This document shows, piece after piece, positions 15,937-24,384 of a stretch of 46,161 bases of DNA. Source of the stretch: an uncultured Acidobacteriota bacterium (GTDB lineage Bacteria; Acidobacteriota; Terriglobia; Bryobacterales; Bryobacteraceae); NCBI GenBank assembly GCA_900696665.1, contig CAADGY010000195.1, positions 1-46,161 on the forward strand, read 5' to 3'. The translations under genes and the position numbers were made by a program. Positions within the stretch are counted from its first letter, which is position 1. Every line of letters starts with the position of its first letter. The notes beneath the pieces were generated by a model. It was not told the origin of the DNA, made no database searches, and worked only from the letters and a program-made list of their open reading frames with translations.

Positions 15937-17166
15937 GTGGCCACGAATGTGGGGAACGGGCGCGGCTGGTCCCGTTATATCAGACCCGAGGATTTCATTT
16001 GGCTATTTCTGTTTTCCGCGATGGCGATTTTCAGTCCGGATCAAACTCCGGCCGAATACATCTTTCTTTCCTGCCTGGCGGTGGTACAAATTGTCGAGCC
16101 GAAAGTGCCGTTTTTCGGGACCCGCCGTGGCATTCACCTGTCGATCGTCATAAAGCTGATCCTGAGTTACCTGCTCATCGGGTTCACCGGCGCTGTAAAC
16201 AGCAGCTATTATCTTGTGCTGCTGCTGCCGGTGGTGACCGCAGCAACGAAGTTCGGCCCCGGCGGTACCATTGCCTTCATTCTGCTGGCGGCAGCGTCGT
16301 ATCTCTCCTTTCTGCTGTTCGTGGATTGGAGCCGCTACACAATTGACCCCTATAACGTGCGGATGCTCTGTCTACGGCTCACGTTCATCAGCGTCGTCGG
16401 CTATCTTACCCATAGACTCGCCCAGATGAGCCGCATCGAAGAGGGCAAATACCAGGCGGCCGCAGAGCAGTTGCAGGCGGCTGAAGCGGCGGTCCGCCGC
16501 TCCGAGCGTCTGGCTGCTCTGGGGCAGTTGTCCGCAGGGCTTGCACACGAGCTGCGGAACCCGCTTGGCACGATGAAGGCATCCGCGGAACTGTTGCTCA
16601 AGCAGGTACCCGACGATAACGAGGTGGCGCGGGAAATGGCTGCATTCATTTTTTCCGAAGTCGACCGCACCAACGGCCTCATTACACGCTTTCTCGAGTT
16701 TGCCCGTCCCCTGAAATTGCGGATGAAGTTAACAGACCTGACCGAAGTGATTGACCGCGCCGTGCAACAGATCGAACGCCTGAATCCGGTTGCCGGGTTG
16801 ACGATCTACAAAAACTATTCGCCCGATGTCCGCCCGCTGCTGCTTGACGCCGAGCTTTTCGAACGGGTTGTGTACAACCTGCTGATGAATGCCGCGCAGG
16901 CAACTGCTCCTGGGGGAGCGGTCACGGTGAAGACACGGCCTGTTGACGATGAGGTGGAACTTGCGGTGATCGACCGTGGTGCCGGCATCGACCCCAAACA
17001 CCTGGAGAGCATTTTCAACCCCTTTTTTACGACAAAGACGCAAGGTGTGGGCCTGGGGCTGGCCATCGTTTCCAATATCGTCGACGAACATGGAGGCCGG
17101 ATCGCGGTGGAGAGCGAAGTGAACAAAGGGAGCGTTTTTATCGTGCGCCTGCCGCGCCGCGAGTAG
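15937..17166 (+). CDS. Membrane sensor histidine kinase, NtrB-like
   Basis: A 409-residue protein. The N-terminal half has about five transmembrane segments (residues ~20-160). A short coiled linker leads to the HisKA dimerisation domain with the phospho-acceptor H204 in LGQLSAGLAHELRNPLGTMK. The ATPase domain follows, with an N box (ERVVYNLLMNAAQAT), a G1 box (VIDRGAGIDPKHLESIFNPF), FFTTK, and a G2 box (GVGLGLAIVSNIVDEHGG). No PAS or HAMP domain is evident, so the membrane domain itself probably senses the signal. The start is GTG 15937. It is followed 46 bases later by its likely partner regulator. Confidence 0.92.
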   Translation: MATNVGNGRGWSRYIRPEDFIWLFLFSAMAIFSPDQTPAEYIFLSCLAVVQIVEPKVPFFGTRRGIHLSIVIKLILSYLLIGFTGAVNSSYYLVLLLPVVTAATKFGPGGTIAFILLAAASYLSFLLFVDWSRYTIDPYNVRMLCLRLTFISVVGYLTHRLAQMSRIEEGKYQAAAEQLQAAEAAVRRSERLAALGQLSAGLAHELRNPLGTMKASAELLLKQVPDDNEVAREMAAFIFSEVDRTNGLITRFLEFARPLKLRMKLTDLTEVIDRAVQQIERLNPVAGLTIYKNYSPDVRPLLLDAELFERVVYNLLMNAAQATAPGGAVTVKTRPVDDEVELAVIDRGAGIDPKHLESIFNPFFTTKTQGVGLGLAIVSNIVDEHGGRIAVESEVNKGSVFIVRLPRRE

Positions 17167-17212
17167 AATGCGTTTGGGCCTCAACTGCCGGTCTTCAGTA
17201 TTCTAAGGATCA

Positions 17213-18574
17213 GTGAAGCCTCGCATACTGATTGTTGAAGATGAAGAGAAACTGCGGCGTGTTATCGAGTTGCACCTGCTTGCGTCCGGTTTCGAAGTGG
17301 ACCAGGCCGGAAGCGCTGAAGAAGGGCTGCTGCTGGCTGACCGGGTCCAACTTGTGATTACGGATTTGCGACTGCCAGGGATGGACGGGCTCGACCTCCT
17401 GGCGCAGATCCACAGGCAAAACGCCCAAGTGCCGGTAGTGGTAATGACCGCCTTCGGCACCGTGGAAAACGCGGTTGAAGCCATGAAGTCCGGAGCCGTG
17501 GATTTTCTTCTGAAGCCGTTTTCGCTCAACCATCTTACGGCTGTCGTCAACAAGGCTCTCGAAGTCCGTGCTCTCAGGGATGAGAATCGGCAGTTGCGGG
17601 AGGAACTTGGGCATCGGTACCAGTTCAGCAATATTGTTGGCCGGAGTCCCGCGATGCAGGAGATCTTCAGTGCGATCACGCGCGTTGCGCCCACTCGCGC
17701 CACCGTGCTGCTGGCAGGCGAAAGCGGCGTCGGGAAGGATCTGATCGCGCGCGCGATCCACTTCCATTCCCCGCGGGCCGAACGTCCGTTTGTGAAGATC
17801 AACTGTACCGCCATACCGGAGAATCTTATGGAGAGTGAGCTCTTCGGTTATGAAAAAGGGGCTTTTACGGGAGCCGCCACTTCCAAGCCCGGCAAATTCG
17901 AACAGGCGGACACGGGAACCGTATTCCTGGATGAGATTGGAGATGTGCCTGCCTCAGTGCAGGTGAAGCTGCTTCGAGTACTGCAGGAGCGCGAGTTCGA
18001 AAGGCTGGGTAGCAACAAGACACGCCACATCGACGTACGTGTGATCGCGGCGACGAACGCCGATCTGCGAGCTGCACTGGAGCAAGGCACGTTCCGCCAG
18101 GACCTCTACTACCGCTTGAACGTGGTGCCTATCAATCTTCCACCGTTGAGGGAACGTAAGGAAGATATCCCGTTTCTCGCCGATCATTTCATGAAGAAGC
18201 ATTCCCGCGAATTGCGCGGGAAGGAGGCGCGTCTTACCGATGCCGCGGTTGAGAAGTTGATGTCCTATCACTGGCCGGGCAACGTACGCGAGTTGGAGAA
18301 TGTTATCGAAAGAAGTCTTGTACTGGGCAGCGGAGAGTTTCTCGACGCGGCGGAAATCAAACTCGACACGAACCCGCAGCCGCGAGCGGCTTCTTCCGGG
18401 GCGCCGGTCCTGCCCGACGGCATGACCCTCGACCAACTCGAACAGGAAATCATTCGCGACGCACTAGAACGTTCACACGGCAACAAGAGTCAGGCGGCGC
18501 GGTTGCTCGGGATCACAAGAAATGCGTTGCGTTACCGGCTTTCGCAAATGGGGCTGGAGAATCCGGCCGAATAG
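17213..18574 (+). CDS. Sigma-54-dependent response regulator, NtrC family
   Basis: A 453-residue regulator in three parts. The receiver domain has acidic residues E9/D10, phospho-acceptor D51 (LVITDLRLPGMDG) and K101. The AAA+ domain has Walker A GESGVGKD at 169-176, the sigma-54-contacting GAFTGA at 216-221 and Walker B VFLDEIGD. A Fis-type helix-turn-helix lies at the C-terminus (HGNKSQAARLLGITRNALRY). It activates sigma-54 promoters after phosphorylation, most likely by the kinase immediately upstream. The start is GTG 17213 behind AAGGA. I found no convincing sigma-54 site in the window that would identify its targets. Confidence 0.95.
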   Translation: MKPRILIVEDEEKLRRVIELHLLASGFEVDQAGSAEEGLLLADRVQLVITDLRLPGMDGLDLLAQIHRQNAQVPVVVMTAFGTVENAVEAMKSGAVDFLLKPFSLNHLTAVVNKALEVRALRDENRQLREELGHRYQFSNIVGRSPAMQEIFSAITRVAPTRATVLLAGESGVGKDLIARAIHFHSPRAERPFVKINCTAIPENLMESELFGYEKGAFTGAATSKPGKFEQADTGTVFLDEIGDVPASVQVKLLRVLQEREFERLGSNKTRHIDVRVIAATNADLRAALEQGTFRQDLYYRLNVVPINLPPLRERKEDIPFLADHFMKKHSRELRGKEARLTDAAVEKLMSYHWPGNVRELENVIERSLVLGSGEFLDAAEIKLDTNPQPRAASSGAPVLPDGMTLDQLEQEIIRDALERSHGNKSQAARLLGITRNALRYRLSQMGLENPAE

Positions 18575-18610
18575 CCCAAAGCCCGCCAATCAGACAGACA
18601 CATCCCAAAA

Positions 18611-18639
18611 TCGAAGCTCTTCTGCATCTTCTATATAAT
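18611..18639 (+). promoter_or_regulatory. Candidate sigma-70 promoter for korAB
   Basis: A perfect TATAAT -10 lies at 18634-18639, 26 bases before the korA ATG. The corresponding -35 position (18611-18616, TCGAAG, 17-base spacer) is a poor match, so strength or dependence on an activator is unknown. GAAGGTG at 18648-18654 would serve as ribosome site. Confidence 0.45.
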
Positions 18640-18664
18640 GCGGTAGTGAAGGTGTAGATTCCAC

Positions 18665-20509
18665 ATGTCGACGACCGAGATCACTTCTGTTGTCTCACGT
18701 TCCAAGGAGACGGCGGGAGATGTAGTGAACGATTTCAGCATTCAGATTGCGACGGTAAACGGCTCGGGGAGCCAGACCGCCAACAATGTGCTGATGCGCT
18801 CCATCTTTCAGATGGGAATTCCGGTTTCCGGAAAAAACCTGTTCCCCTCCAACATCGCCGGGTTGCCCACCTGGTTCACGATTCGCGCCAGCAAGCACGG
18901 TTGGATTGGCCGCAAAAAGGAGATCGATTTCCTGGTTGCGATGAATCCGGAAACGGCTCGTGACGATGTTATGCGGCTGGATGCCGGCGCGGCCGTAGTG
19001 TATGACGAAACGTTGAAGTTGAATACACTCCGGGACGATCTGCATTTTTATCCCGTTCCTTTCGATAAACTTGTCGCTCCTGTTTGCCCCGAAGCGAAGC
19101 TGCGCAAACTGGTGCGGAACATGATCTATGACGGCGTTGTCGGGCACCTGATTGGCATCGAGATGGAGGAGATCCATAAGGCGCTGTTCAAGCAGTTCGG
19201 ACCGAAGAAGGTTAAGGCGGCCGAGCTCAACTGGAATGCGGTTCAGGCCGGCCGCGATTACGCCGCCGCTAATCTCCCCAAGACCGATCCGTGCCGCGTT
19301 GAGCGGATGAATGAGACCGCGGGCAAGATTATCATCGACGGCAATGCGGCGGCGGCGCTGGGTTGCATGTTCGCCGGAGTTACGGTGGTTACGTGGTATC
19401 CCATCACTCCTTCTACGTCGCTGATTGAATCGCTCATGGGCTACATGCGCCGCTTCCGTATCGACAAGGAGACCGGGAAAGCCACTTTCGCGATCGTTCA
19501 GGCCGAAGATGAACTGGCAGCGGTTGGAATGGTGATCGGCGCCTCGTGGGCCGGCGCCCGCGCGATGACGGCGACCTCCGGGCCGGGCATTTCTCTGATG
19601 TCCGAGTTCGTTGGTCTCGGCTATTATGCCGAAATTCCAGCCGTGATTATTGACGTGCAGCGAGTGGGGCCATCCACGGGCCTGCCGACGCGAACCATGC
19701 AGGGGGACCTGCTCTCTACAGCATTGCTGTCTCATGGGGACACCCGGCATCCGCTGTTGTTACCGTCATCGCCCGAGGAGTGTTTCACGATGGCGGGTGC
19801 GGCGTTCGATTTAGCTGAGCGATTTCAGACGCCTGTTTTCGTGATGCTGGATCTCGATCTCGGCATGAACAACTGGATGGCGGATGCGTTTCACTATCCC
19901 GAGGAGCCCATCCACCGCGGCAAAGTACTCACCGCGGAGGATCTTGCGCGGCTGGGAGGCTTTGCCCGCTATAAGGACGTGGATGGCGACGGCGTGGGCT
20001 ACCGTACGCTGCCTGGCACCAATCATCCGGCGGCCGCATATTTTACCCGCGGCAGCGGGCATAACGAGAGCTCCGGTTATAGCGAACGGCCCGAAGATTA
20101 CATCAATAATATGGACCGGCTCGACAGGAAATTCGAAAGCCTGAAAGAGCATGTCCCGGCTCCCGAAATCGTCATTGACCAGCGAGCCTCTATTGGCCTG
20201 ATTTGCTGCGGCACCTCCCGCTATGCCGCTGAAGAAAGCCGCGATCAACTGCTGCGGGAATATGGTGTCGAGAGTTCCTACTTGCGCCTGAAGGCATATC
20301 CGTTTACGAACGAGTTGAAGGACTTCATCGCGCGGCATTCCCGGGTTTACGTGATCGATCAGAATCGCGACCGCCAGTTGTTGGGATTGATGCGGTTGGA
20401 CCTGGACACGCAGTACGTGGAGCGGCTGCGAAGTGTCCGCTATTACGGTGGCCTGCCGCTCGACGCACGCACGGTAACCGACGACATCGTTAGCCAGGAG
20501 GGCTTATGA
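18665..20509 (+). CDS. korA: 2-oxoacid:ferredoxin oxidoreductase, fused gamma-alpha subunit
   Basis: A 614-residue protein that with KorB converts a 2-oxoacid (probably 2-oxoglutarate) and CoA to acyl-CoA, CO2 and reduced ferredoxin. Residues ~20-200 are the gamma domain (IQIATVNGSGSQTANNVLMR...). The alpha domain follows, with YPITPSTS at 245-252 and the substrate/CoA region around GPSTG at 335-339 (VQRVGPSTGLPTRTMQGDLL). This gamma-alpha fusion plus a separate beta subunit is the KorAB type also found in aerobes. Its stop overlaps the korB start (ATGA). Substrate choice cannot be settled from sequence alone. Confidence 0.92.
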   Translation: MSTTEITSVVSRSKETAGDVVNDFSIQIATVNGSGSQTANNVLMRSIFQMGIPVSGKNLFPSNIAGLPTWFTIRASKHGWIGRKKEIDFLVAMNPETARDDVMRLDAGAAVVYDETLKLNTLRDDLHFYPVPFDKLVAPVCPEAKLRKLVRNMIYDGVVGHLIGIEMEEIHKALFKQFGPKKVKAAELNWNAVQAGRDYAAANLPKTDPCRVERMNETAGKIIIDGNAAAALGCMFAGVTVVTWYPITPSTSLIESLMGYMRRFRIDKETGKATFAIVQAEDELAAVGMVIGASWAGARAMTATSGPGISLMSEFVGLGYYAEIPAVIIDVQRVGPSTGLPTRTMQGDLLSTALLSHGDTRHPLLLPSSPEECFTMAGAAFDLAERFQTPVFVMLDLDLGMNNWMADAFHYPEEPIHRGKVLTAEDLARLGGFARYKDVDGDGVGYRTLPGTNHPAAAYFTRGSGHNESSGYSERPEDYINNMDRLDRKFESLKEHVPAPEIVIDQRASIGLICCGTSRYAAEESRDQLLREYGVESSYLRLKAYPFTNELKDFIARHSRVYVIDQNRDRQLLGLMRLDLDTQYVERLRSVRYYGGLPLDARTVTDDIVSQEGL

Positions 20510-21549
20510 GCACCACGGCGACGCCTCCTCCGAAGAAGGTCAACCGGATCGGACTCGAGGTTCTTCAATACAGGGGCGGGAAGACGACACTGTGTGCCGG
20601 CTGCGGCCACAACGCGATCACGGAGCGCATCATCGAGGCGTTCTACGAGATGGGTGTAGAGCCGTATAAGGTTGCGAAATTTTCGGGCATCGGCTGCTCG
20701 TCGAAATCGCCGGCCTATTTCCTGAATTCCGCGCACGGCTTCAACTCCGTCCACGGGCGTGCGCCGGCGGTGAGCACGGGAGCGATGTTGGCGAACCACA
20801 ACCTGATCGGCATCGTGGTTTCCGGCGACGGAGATACCGCTTCGATCGGTATCGGCCAGTTCATGCACATGCTGCGCCGGAACATCCCCCTGATCTATAT
20901 CATCGAGAACAATGGCGTCTACGGATTGACCAAAGGACAGTTCTCGGCGACGGCGGATCTTGGCGCCAGACTCAAGACGGGCATCGTCAACGATCTCCCC
21001 GCTATCGACACCTGCCTCGCCGGCATCGAATTGGGTGCAACTCTTGTTGCGAGGTCCTTCTCCGGCGACAAACGGCAGTTGCTTGCGATTTTGAAGGCCG
21101 CGATCGCTCACAAAGGATTGTCGGTCCTCGATGTGATTTCGCCTTGCACGACATTCAACGATCATGAGGGGTCCACGAAGAGCTATTCCTATATGAAAGA
21201 TCACGACGAGCCCCTGCATGAACTGGATTTCGTACCGTTCTACCAGGACATCTCGGTCGAGATCGCCGAAGGGGAGGTGCGCGAGGTCGAATTGCATGAC
21301 GGCTCCAGGCTGCGTTTGAAGAAGCTGGAACGGGACTACGATCCCACCGACAGGATTCGGGCGCTTAACTTTATCCATGAAAGTGCTTCGTCTGGTGTCG
21401 TGCTGACCGGAATTCTCTACGTAGACAACAAGCGGAAAACCTTTCTGGACATGCTCAATCTGGGGGATGCCCCCCTAGGCACGCTACCCGAAGCGAAGAC
21501 CCGGCCGGATCAAAGAGATCTCGACCTGATCATGGAAGAACTCAGATAG
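20506..21549 (+). CDS. korB: 2-oxoacid:ferredoxin oxidoreductase, beta subunit
   Basis: A 347-residue thiamine-diphosphate-binding subunit. The N-terminal CAGCGH (C30, C33) belongs to the iron-sulfur cluster motif. SGIGCSSKSPAYF contributes a further Cys. The TPP/Mg motif is VSGDGDTASIGIGQFMHMLR followed by NNGVYGLTKGQ. The C-terminal ~100 residues are the usual beta-subunit tail. It overlaps korA by four bases, and the two form one enzyme. Confidence 0.93.
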   Translation: MSTTATPPPKKVNRIGLEVLQYRGGKTTLCAGCGHNAITERIIEAFYEMGVEPYKVAKFSGIGCSSKSPAYFLNSAHGFNSVHGRAPAVSTGAMLANHNLIGIVVSGDGDTASIGIGQFMHMLRRNIPLIYIIENNGVYGLTKGQFSATADLGARLKTGIVNDLPAIDTCLAGIELGATLVARSFSGDKRQLLAILKAAIAHKGLSVLDVISPCTTFNDHEGSTKSYSYMKDHDEPLHELDFVPFYQDISVEIAEGEVREVELHDGSRLRLKKLERDYDPTDRIRALNFIHESASSGVVLTGILYVDNKRKTFLDMLNLGDAPLGTLPEAKTRPDQRDLDLIMEELR

Positions 21550-21560
21550 GAATCGCCTAC

Positions 21561-22295
21561 GTGCCCGCGGGGGCGTCGCTCGAAAATCTGTGCGTGGTGC
21601 TGGTTGCAACGCGTAACCCACTGAATATCGGGGCAGCGGCGCGTGCAATGAGTAATTTCGGGTGCTTCTCTTTGCGGCTGGTCAACCCCTACGAGGTCGC
21701 GTTCCGCGAAGCCCGGTCGGCGGTGGGAGCGCGCAATGTACTGGAACGGGCGACGGAGCACAAGACGCTGTCTGAGGCAATCGCCGGCTGCACCTTGGTT
21801 GTGGGCACAACGGCCCTCGGGCATCGCGAACTTCAGCATCCGTTGAAGCGCCTGGAATACGGCGGAAGACTCATCAAGAGGCACCTGGAGACCGGCCCCG
21901 TCGCTCTACTCTTCGGCTCGGAAAAATTCGGGCTGTCCAATGAGGAAATGAGCTACTGCCACTGGCTTATGCGTATACCGGCGCGGCGGGAGCACGAATC
22001 GATGAATCTCGGCCAGGCCGTCGCCGTCTCACTCTACGAGTTAGTTCGGGATTCGCGCGCCGTATCAAAAGCGCCGAAGCCGGTGACGCTCGCGAGTGCT
22101 GGCGAAATGGACCGCGTTACCGATGAGCTGATGAAATTACTCCAGGAGTCCGGGTACGTTCATGGGCGCACGGCGAGCTCCAGCACACAGAAGATTCGCA
22201 GATTAATACGAAGAATGGGACTTTCGGCCCGTGATGCCGAAGTTTGGCTGGGCATGATCCGGCAGATTGCCTGGAAACTGCACACCCGCGAATAG
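21561..22295 (+). CDS. SpoU-family tRNA/rRNA 2'-O-methyltransferase, TrmJ-like
   Basis: A 244-residue SPOUT-superfamily enzyme. Motif 1 is LVATRNPLNIGAAARAMSNF, motif 2 GPVALLFGSEKFGLSNEEMS and motif 3 IPARREHESMNLGQAVAVSL; together these make the trefoil-knot SAM site. The C-terminal ~80 residues are helical, as in TrmJ, which methylates position 32 of tRNAs. The start is GTG 21561 after AGGAA, 11 bases behind korB, so it may be cotranscribed without a clear functional link. The exact RNA target is not determined. Confidence 0.87.
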   Translation: MPAGASLENLCVVLVATRNPLNIGAAARAMSNFGCFSLRLVNPYEVAFREARSAVGARNVLERATEHKTLSEAIAGCTLVVGTTALGHRELQHPLKRLEYGGRLIKRHLETGPVALLFGSEKFGLSNEEMSYCHWLMRIPARREHESMNLGQAVAVSLYELVRDSRAVSKAPKPVTLASAGEMDRVTDELMKLLQESGYVHGRTASSSTQKIRRLIRRMGLSARDAEVWLGMIRQIAWKLHTRE

Positions 22296-22305
22296 CAGGT
22301 TTCTC

Positions 22306-23268
22306 TTAGGCTTCGATAGTGTATGGCGGGTCGAAATCGGGAACACCGGCGTGACGGCCAGCCATCCAGCGCAGCACGTACACTGATCTCGGATCGGTTT
22401 TGCTTTTTGTCGTGCGGTTTTTCAATACCTCGATGAGGGCGTGCGCAAGGGGATCTTTGTAGTAGTCGATATCGGCTTCCAGTAGAACGCAGTCCGTATC
22501 TTTGACCCTCAGCCGGTCGTTCTCATGGAACGTGAGCTGGACATTCGCTTCTCCAAATTGCACCTGTTTGTAGCTGCGCGTCGCTCCCGGATGAAACAGA
22601 CCCGCGCCGGGTTCGGGCTGGAAGATCCCTTGCGTGGCGGCGCGCACTACCTGATCTACCATCGTTTCGTCCACCCACGCGTAGAACCGGTCTTGAGCGA
22701 ATGCCCGCCTGGGATCGTTCCAGACGATCTGCCTGAAATAATCCAGTGGGGTTCCCGAAGGCAGCCGGATATCCCGAACGGCGGTGACAACGTTAAAAAA
22801 ACAGGCGAGTGATGCGGCCTTGTTCTCCAGTGCGTCTTCGTATCTCTCCCGCGCCGCCGTATCGGTTTCCGCACCGGCGGCGAGCAGTGCCGAAAGAACC
22901 GGGTGAGTCGACTTCAGCCGTTGCCAGGTAGCATTCCGGAAGTTGAAAGCACCGTTTTTCGGAATCATCATCAAGTCGAGGACACGCGGAATATTCGGCG
23001 CCACCTGCACTGGTGTGAAGCCTGCCTGGAAATACCCCTTGATTGAGACCAAAACCGTGTAGTTGTCTCCAAAGTTGTTATAAAACGGGAGATTCTCGAA
23101 TACCAGTGACCGTCCCTTGTGGAATCCACTATGGATGTCATTCTGGTTGCCGTCGCGTATTCGGACCAGCACCTGGGCGTTCGTCCGGAGGGGCCGGCGT
23201 GTGCCGTCAAACAGGTTCAGTGTGATGGAAGCGCCACTCGTGGCCCGGGCGGGCGCGGGACTCGCCAT
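22306..23268 (-). CDS. Unrecognised 320-residue protein
   Basis: I do not recognise this family. Residues ~15-105 look like a beta-sandwich with alternating hydrophobic strands (ASITLNLFDGTRRPL, QVLVRIRDGNQND, RSLVFENLPFYNNFGDNYTV), reminiscent of carboxypeptidase-regulatory or transthyretin-like folds. Residues ~110-200 are helical, containing HPVLSALLAAGAETDTAARE. The last ~100 residues are mixed. There is no signal peptide or membrane segment, so it is probably cytoplasmic. ATG 23268 is preferred over an upstream TTG (23289) because a GGGGGAGAAGA stands before it. It is convergent with the trmJ-like gene (10-base gap) and has its own promoter. Confidence 0.75.
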   Translation of the reverse strand: MASPAPARATSGASITLNLFDGTRRPLRTNAQVLVRIRDGNQNDIHSGFHKGRSLVFENLPFYNNFGDNYTVLVSIKGYFQAGFTPVQVAPNIPRVLDLMMIPKNGAFNFRNATWQRLKSTHPVLSALLAAGAETDTAARERYEDALENKAASLACFFNVVTAVRDIRLPSGTPLDYFRQIVWNDPRRAFAQDRFYAWVDETMVDQVVRAATQGIFQPEPGAGLFHPGATRSYKQVQFGEANVQLTFHENDRLRVKDTDCVLLEADIDYYKDPLAHALIEVLKNRTTKSKTDPRSVYVLRWMAGRHAGVPDFDPPYTIEA

Positions 23269-23284
23269 ATTCTTCTCCCCCTTT

Positions 23285-23299
23285 GACAACTGGATTGTC
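23285..23299. promoter_or_regulatory. Operator-like inverted repeat GACAA-N5-TTGTC
   Basis: A perfect 5-base inverted repeat with a 5-base loop (GACAA CTGGA TTGTC) sits between the predicted -10 element and the ribosome site of the 320-residue protein gene. A third copy of the half-site overlaps the -35 (23324-23330). The position would suit a repressor; which one is unknown. Confidence 0.35.
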
Positions 23300-23301
23300 G
23301 A

Positions 23302-23330
23302 GAGATACCATAGCCCACCCGTCTTGTCAA
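23302..23330 (-). promoter_or_regulatory. Sigma-70-type promoter of the 320-residue protein gene
   Basis: On the minus strand TTGACA (23330-23325) is followed after 17 bases by TATCTC (23307-23302), preceded by TGG to give an extended -10 (TGGTATCTC). The predicted transcript would start near 23296, about 28 bases before ATG 23268. Confidence 0.55.
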
Positions 23331-23442
23331 AAATTCACCGGGCTGTTCCAGGATTTCGAGCCGGTTGCTATAAACGGTTCTTTTAGAATACGCCTTATGC
23401 GCAAAACATCGCTGTTCGCTGCAGCGATGGGACCCTCCTTCT

Positions 23443-24318
23443 TTAGCGGTGGCCGTAGTTCAATTCTCCCGCCTCGATCTTCACTCGCAGCCGGTTTTGC
23501 GGCGGCGGCAGCGGGCAGGTCGCGTAAGGAGTAAATGCGCACGGCGGGTTGTACGCTTTGTTGAAGTCGAGCACCACGCGGCCGTTTTCTGGTGGTGCCG
23601 AATAGAGGAAACGGCCCGCCGGATAGGTCTGCTTACCGCTGGTCAGATCCCGAAAGATAAAGAACAGTTCCCTGCCTTCCGCTACGGGCTCCAACCGGTG
23701 TGTCGTACCATCGAGCGCAAACTCCGCGTAGCCGGGCGACTGCTGTTCTTCGCTGGTCCCGAGTATGGTAGGGATCGAAATCACTTTCGGTTGCGCATAG
23801 GGCACAAACCTGGCAACAATCCGGTACTCACGCTTCACGGGATACCAATGGAGGCCGGTGAATTCTTTGCGGAACGTGCTGTTATTGTCCTTCACCCGGA
23901 TGGCATACTTACCGCCCCGGTTCAGCAGGATGAGCGACAGAGGTCCTATCGTGAGAACGTCCGCCGGTCCAGGCACGTCTGCCTTCAGCGCGATATTGCC
24001 GGCCGGCTTGCCGTTCAAGGTCACCCCCACTCCGGGGACGGCCTCGAACCGCACTTTCCCGTTGCGCAACAGGAACGTGCCGGTGTGCCCGGGCGCGGAA
24101 CCGGACGGAAGGGCGACCGTATTCTTCGGGCCGCTGCCGGCCGTGTTTGCACCCTCTTTCAGCCAGAACAGTCCCGTTACCGTCAGCCAACCTCCATCGG
24201 CTTTGAGCGTGGCTTCCCGCCGTGCTCGCCATCGTGTGATCTCCCGCCCGTAACTGGCGGCAGGTTCACGCTGCGTGAGCGCCATTGAGAAAAGCAGCAA
24301 GTAGACGAGGGCCGGCAC
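23443..24318 (-). CDS. DUF1684 domain protein, probably exported
   Basis: A 291-residue protein. The start is GTG 24318, giving a short hydrophobic leader (MPALVYLLLFSMALTQREPA) that looks like a signal peptide. The rest matches the DUF1684 pattern: REITRWRARREATLKADGGW near the start, WLTVTGLFWLKEGANTAGSG next, and the hallmark C-terminal FNKAYNPPCAFTPYATCPLP. The biochemical function of DUF1684 is not established. It is divergent from the neighbouring Gfo/Idh/MocA gene, 66 bases away. The 174-base gap downstream, before the 320-residue protein gene, holds that gene's promoter and nothing else I can identify. Confidence 0.87.
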   Translation of the reverse strand: MPALVYLLLFSMALTQREPAASYGREITRWRARREATLKADGGWLTVTGLFWLKEGANTAGSGPKNTVALPSGSAPGHTGTFLLRNGKVRFEAVPGVGVTLNGKPAGNIALKADVPGPADVLTIGPLSLILLNRGGKYAIRVKDNNSTFRKEFTGLHWYPVKREYRIVARFVPYAQPKVISIPTILGTSEEQQSPGYAEFALDGTTHRLEPVAEGRELFFIFRDLTSGKQTYPAGRFLYSAPPENGRVVLDFNKAYNPPCAFTPYATCPLPPPQNRLRVKIEAGELNYGHR

Positions 24319-24384
24319 TGAATCTATTATGAGGTCCCCAATCAGGCGCGTGCATTTGCTGTAAAATTTGAGCCGGAGATGTAA

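Noticed and set aside
18695..19750. A 351-codon open frame antisense to korA
   Set aside because: The opposite strand encodes a complete, motif-bearing oxidoreductase subunit; the antisense product has no recognisable domain, and long antisense frames are expected in GC-rich coding DNA.
23449..24288. A 279-codon plus-strand frame across the DUF1684 gene
   Set aside because: The minus strand carries the DUF1684 hallmark motifs; the plus frame is a composition artefact.
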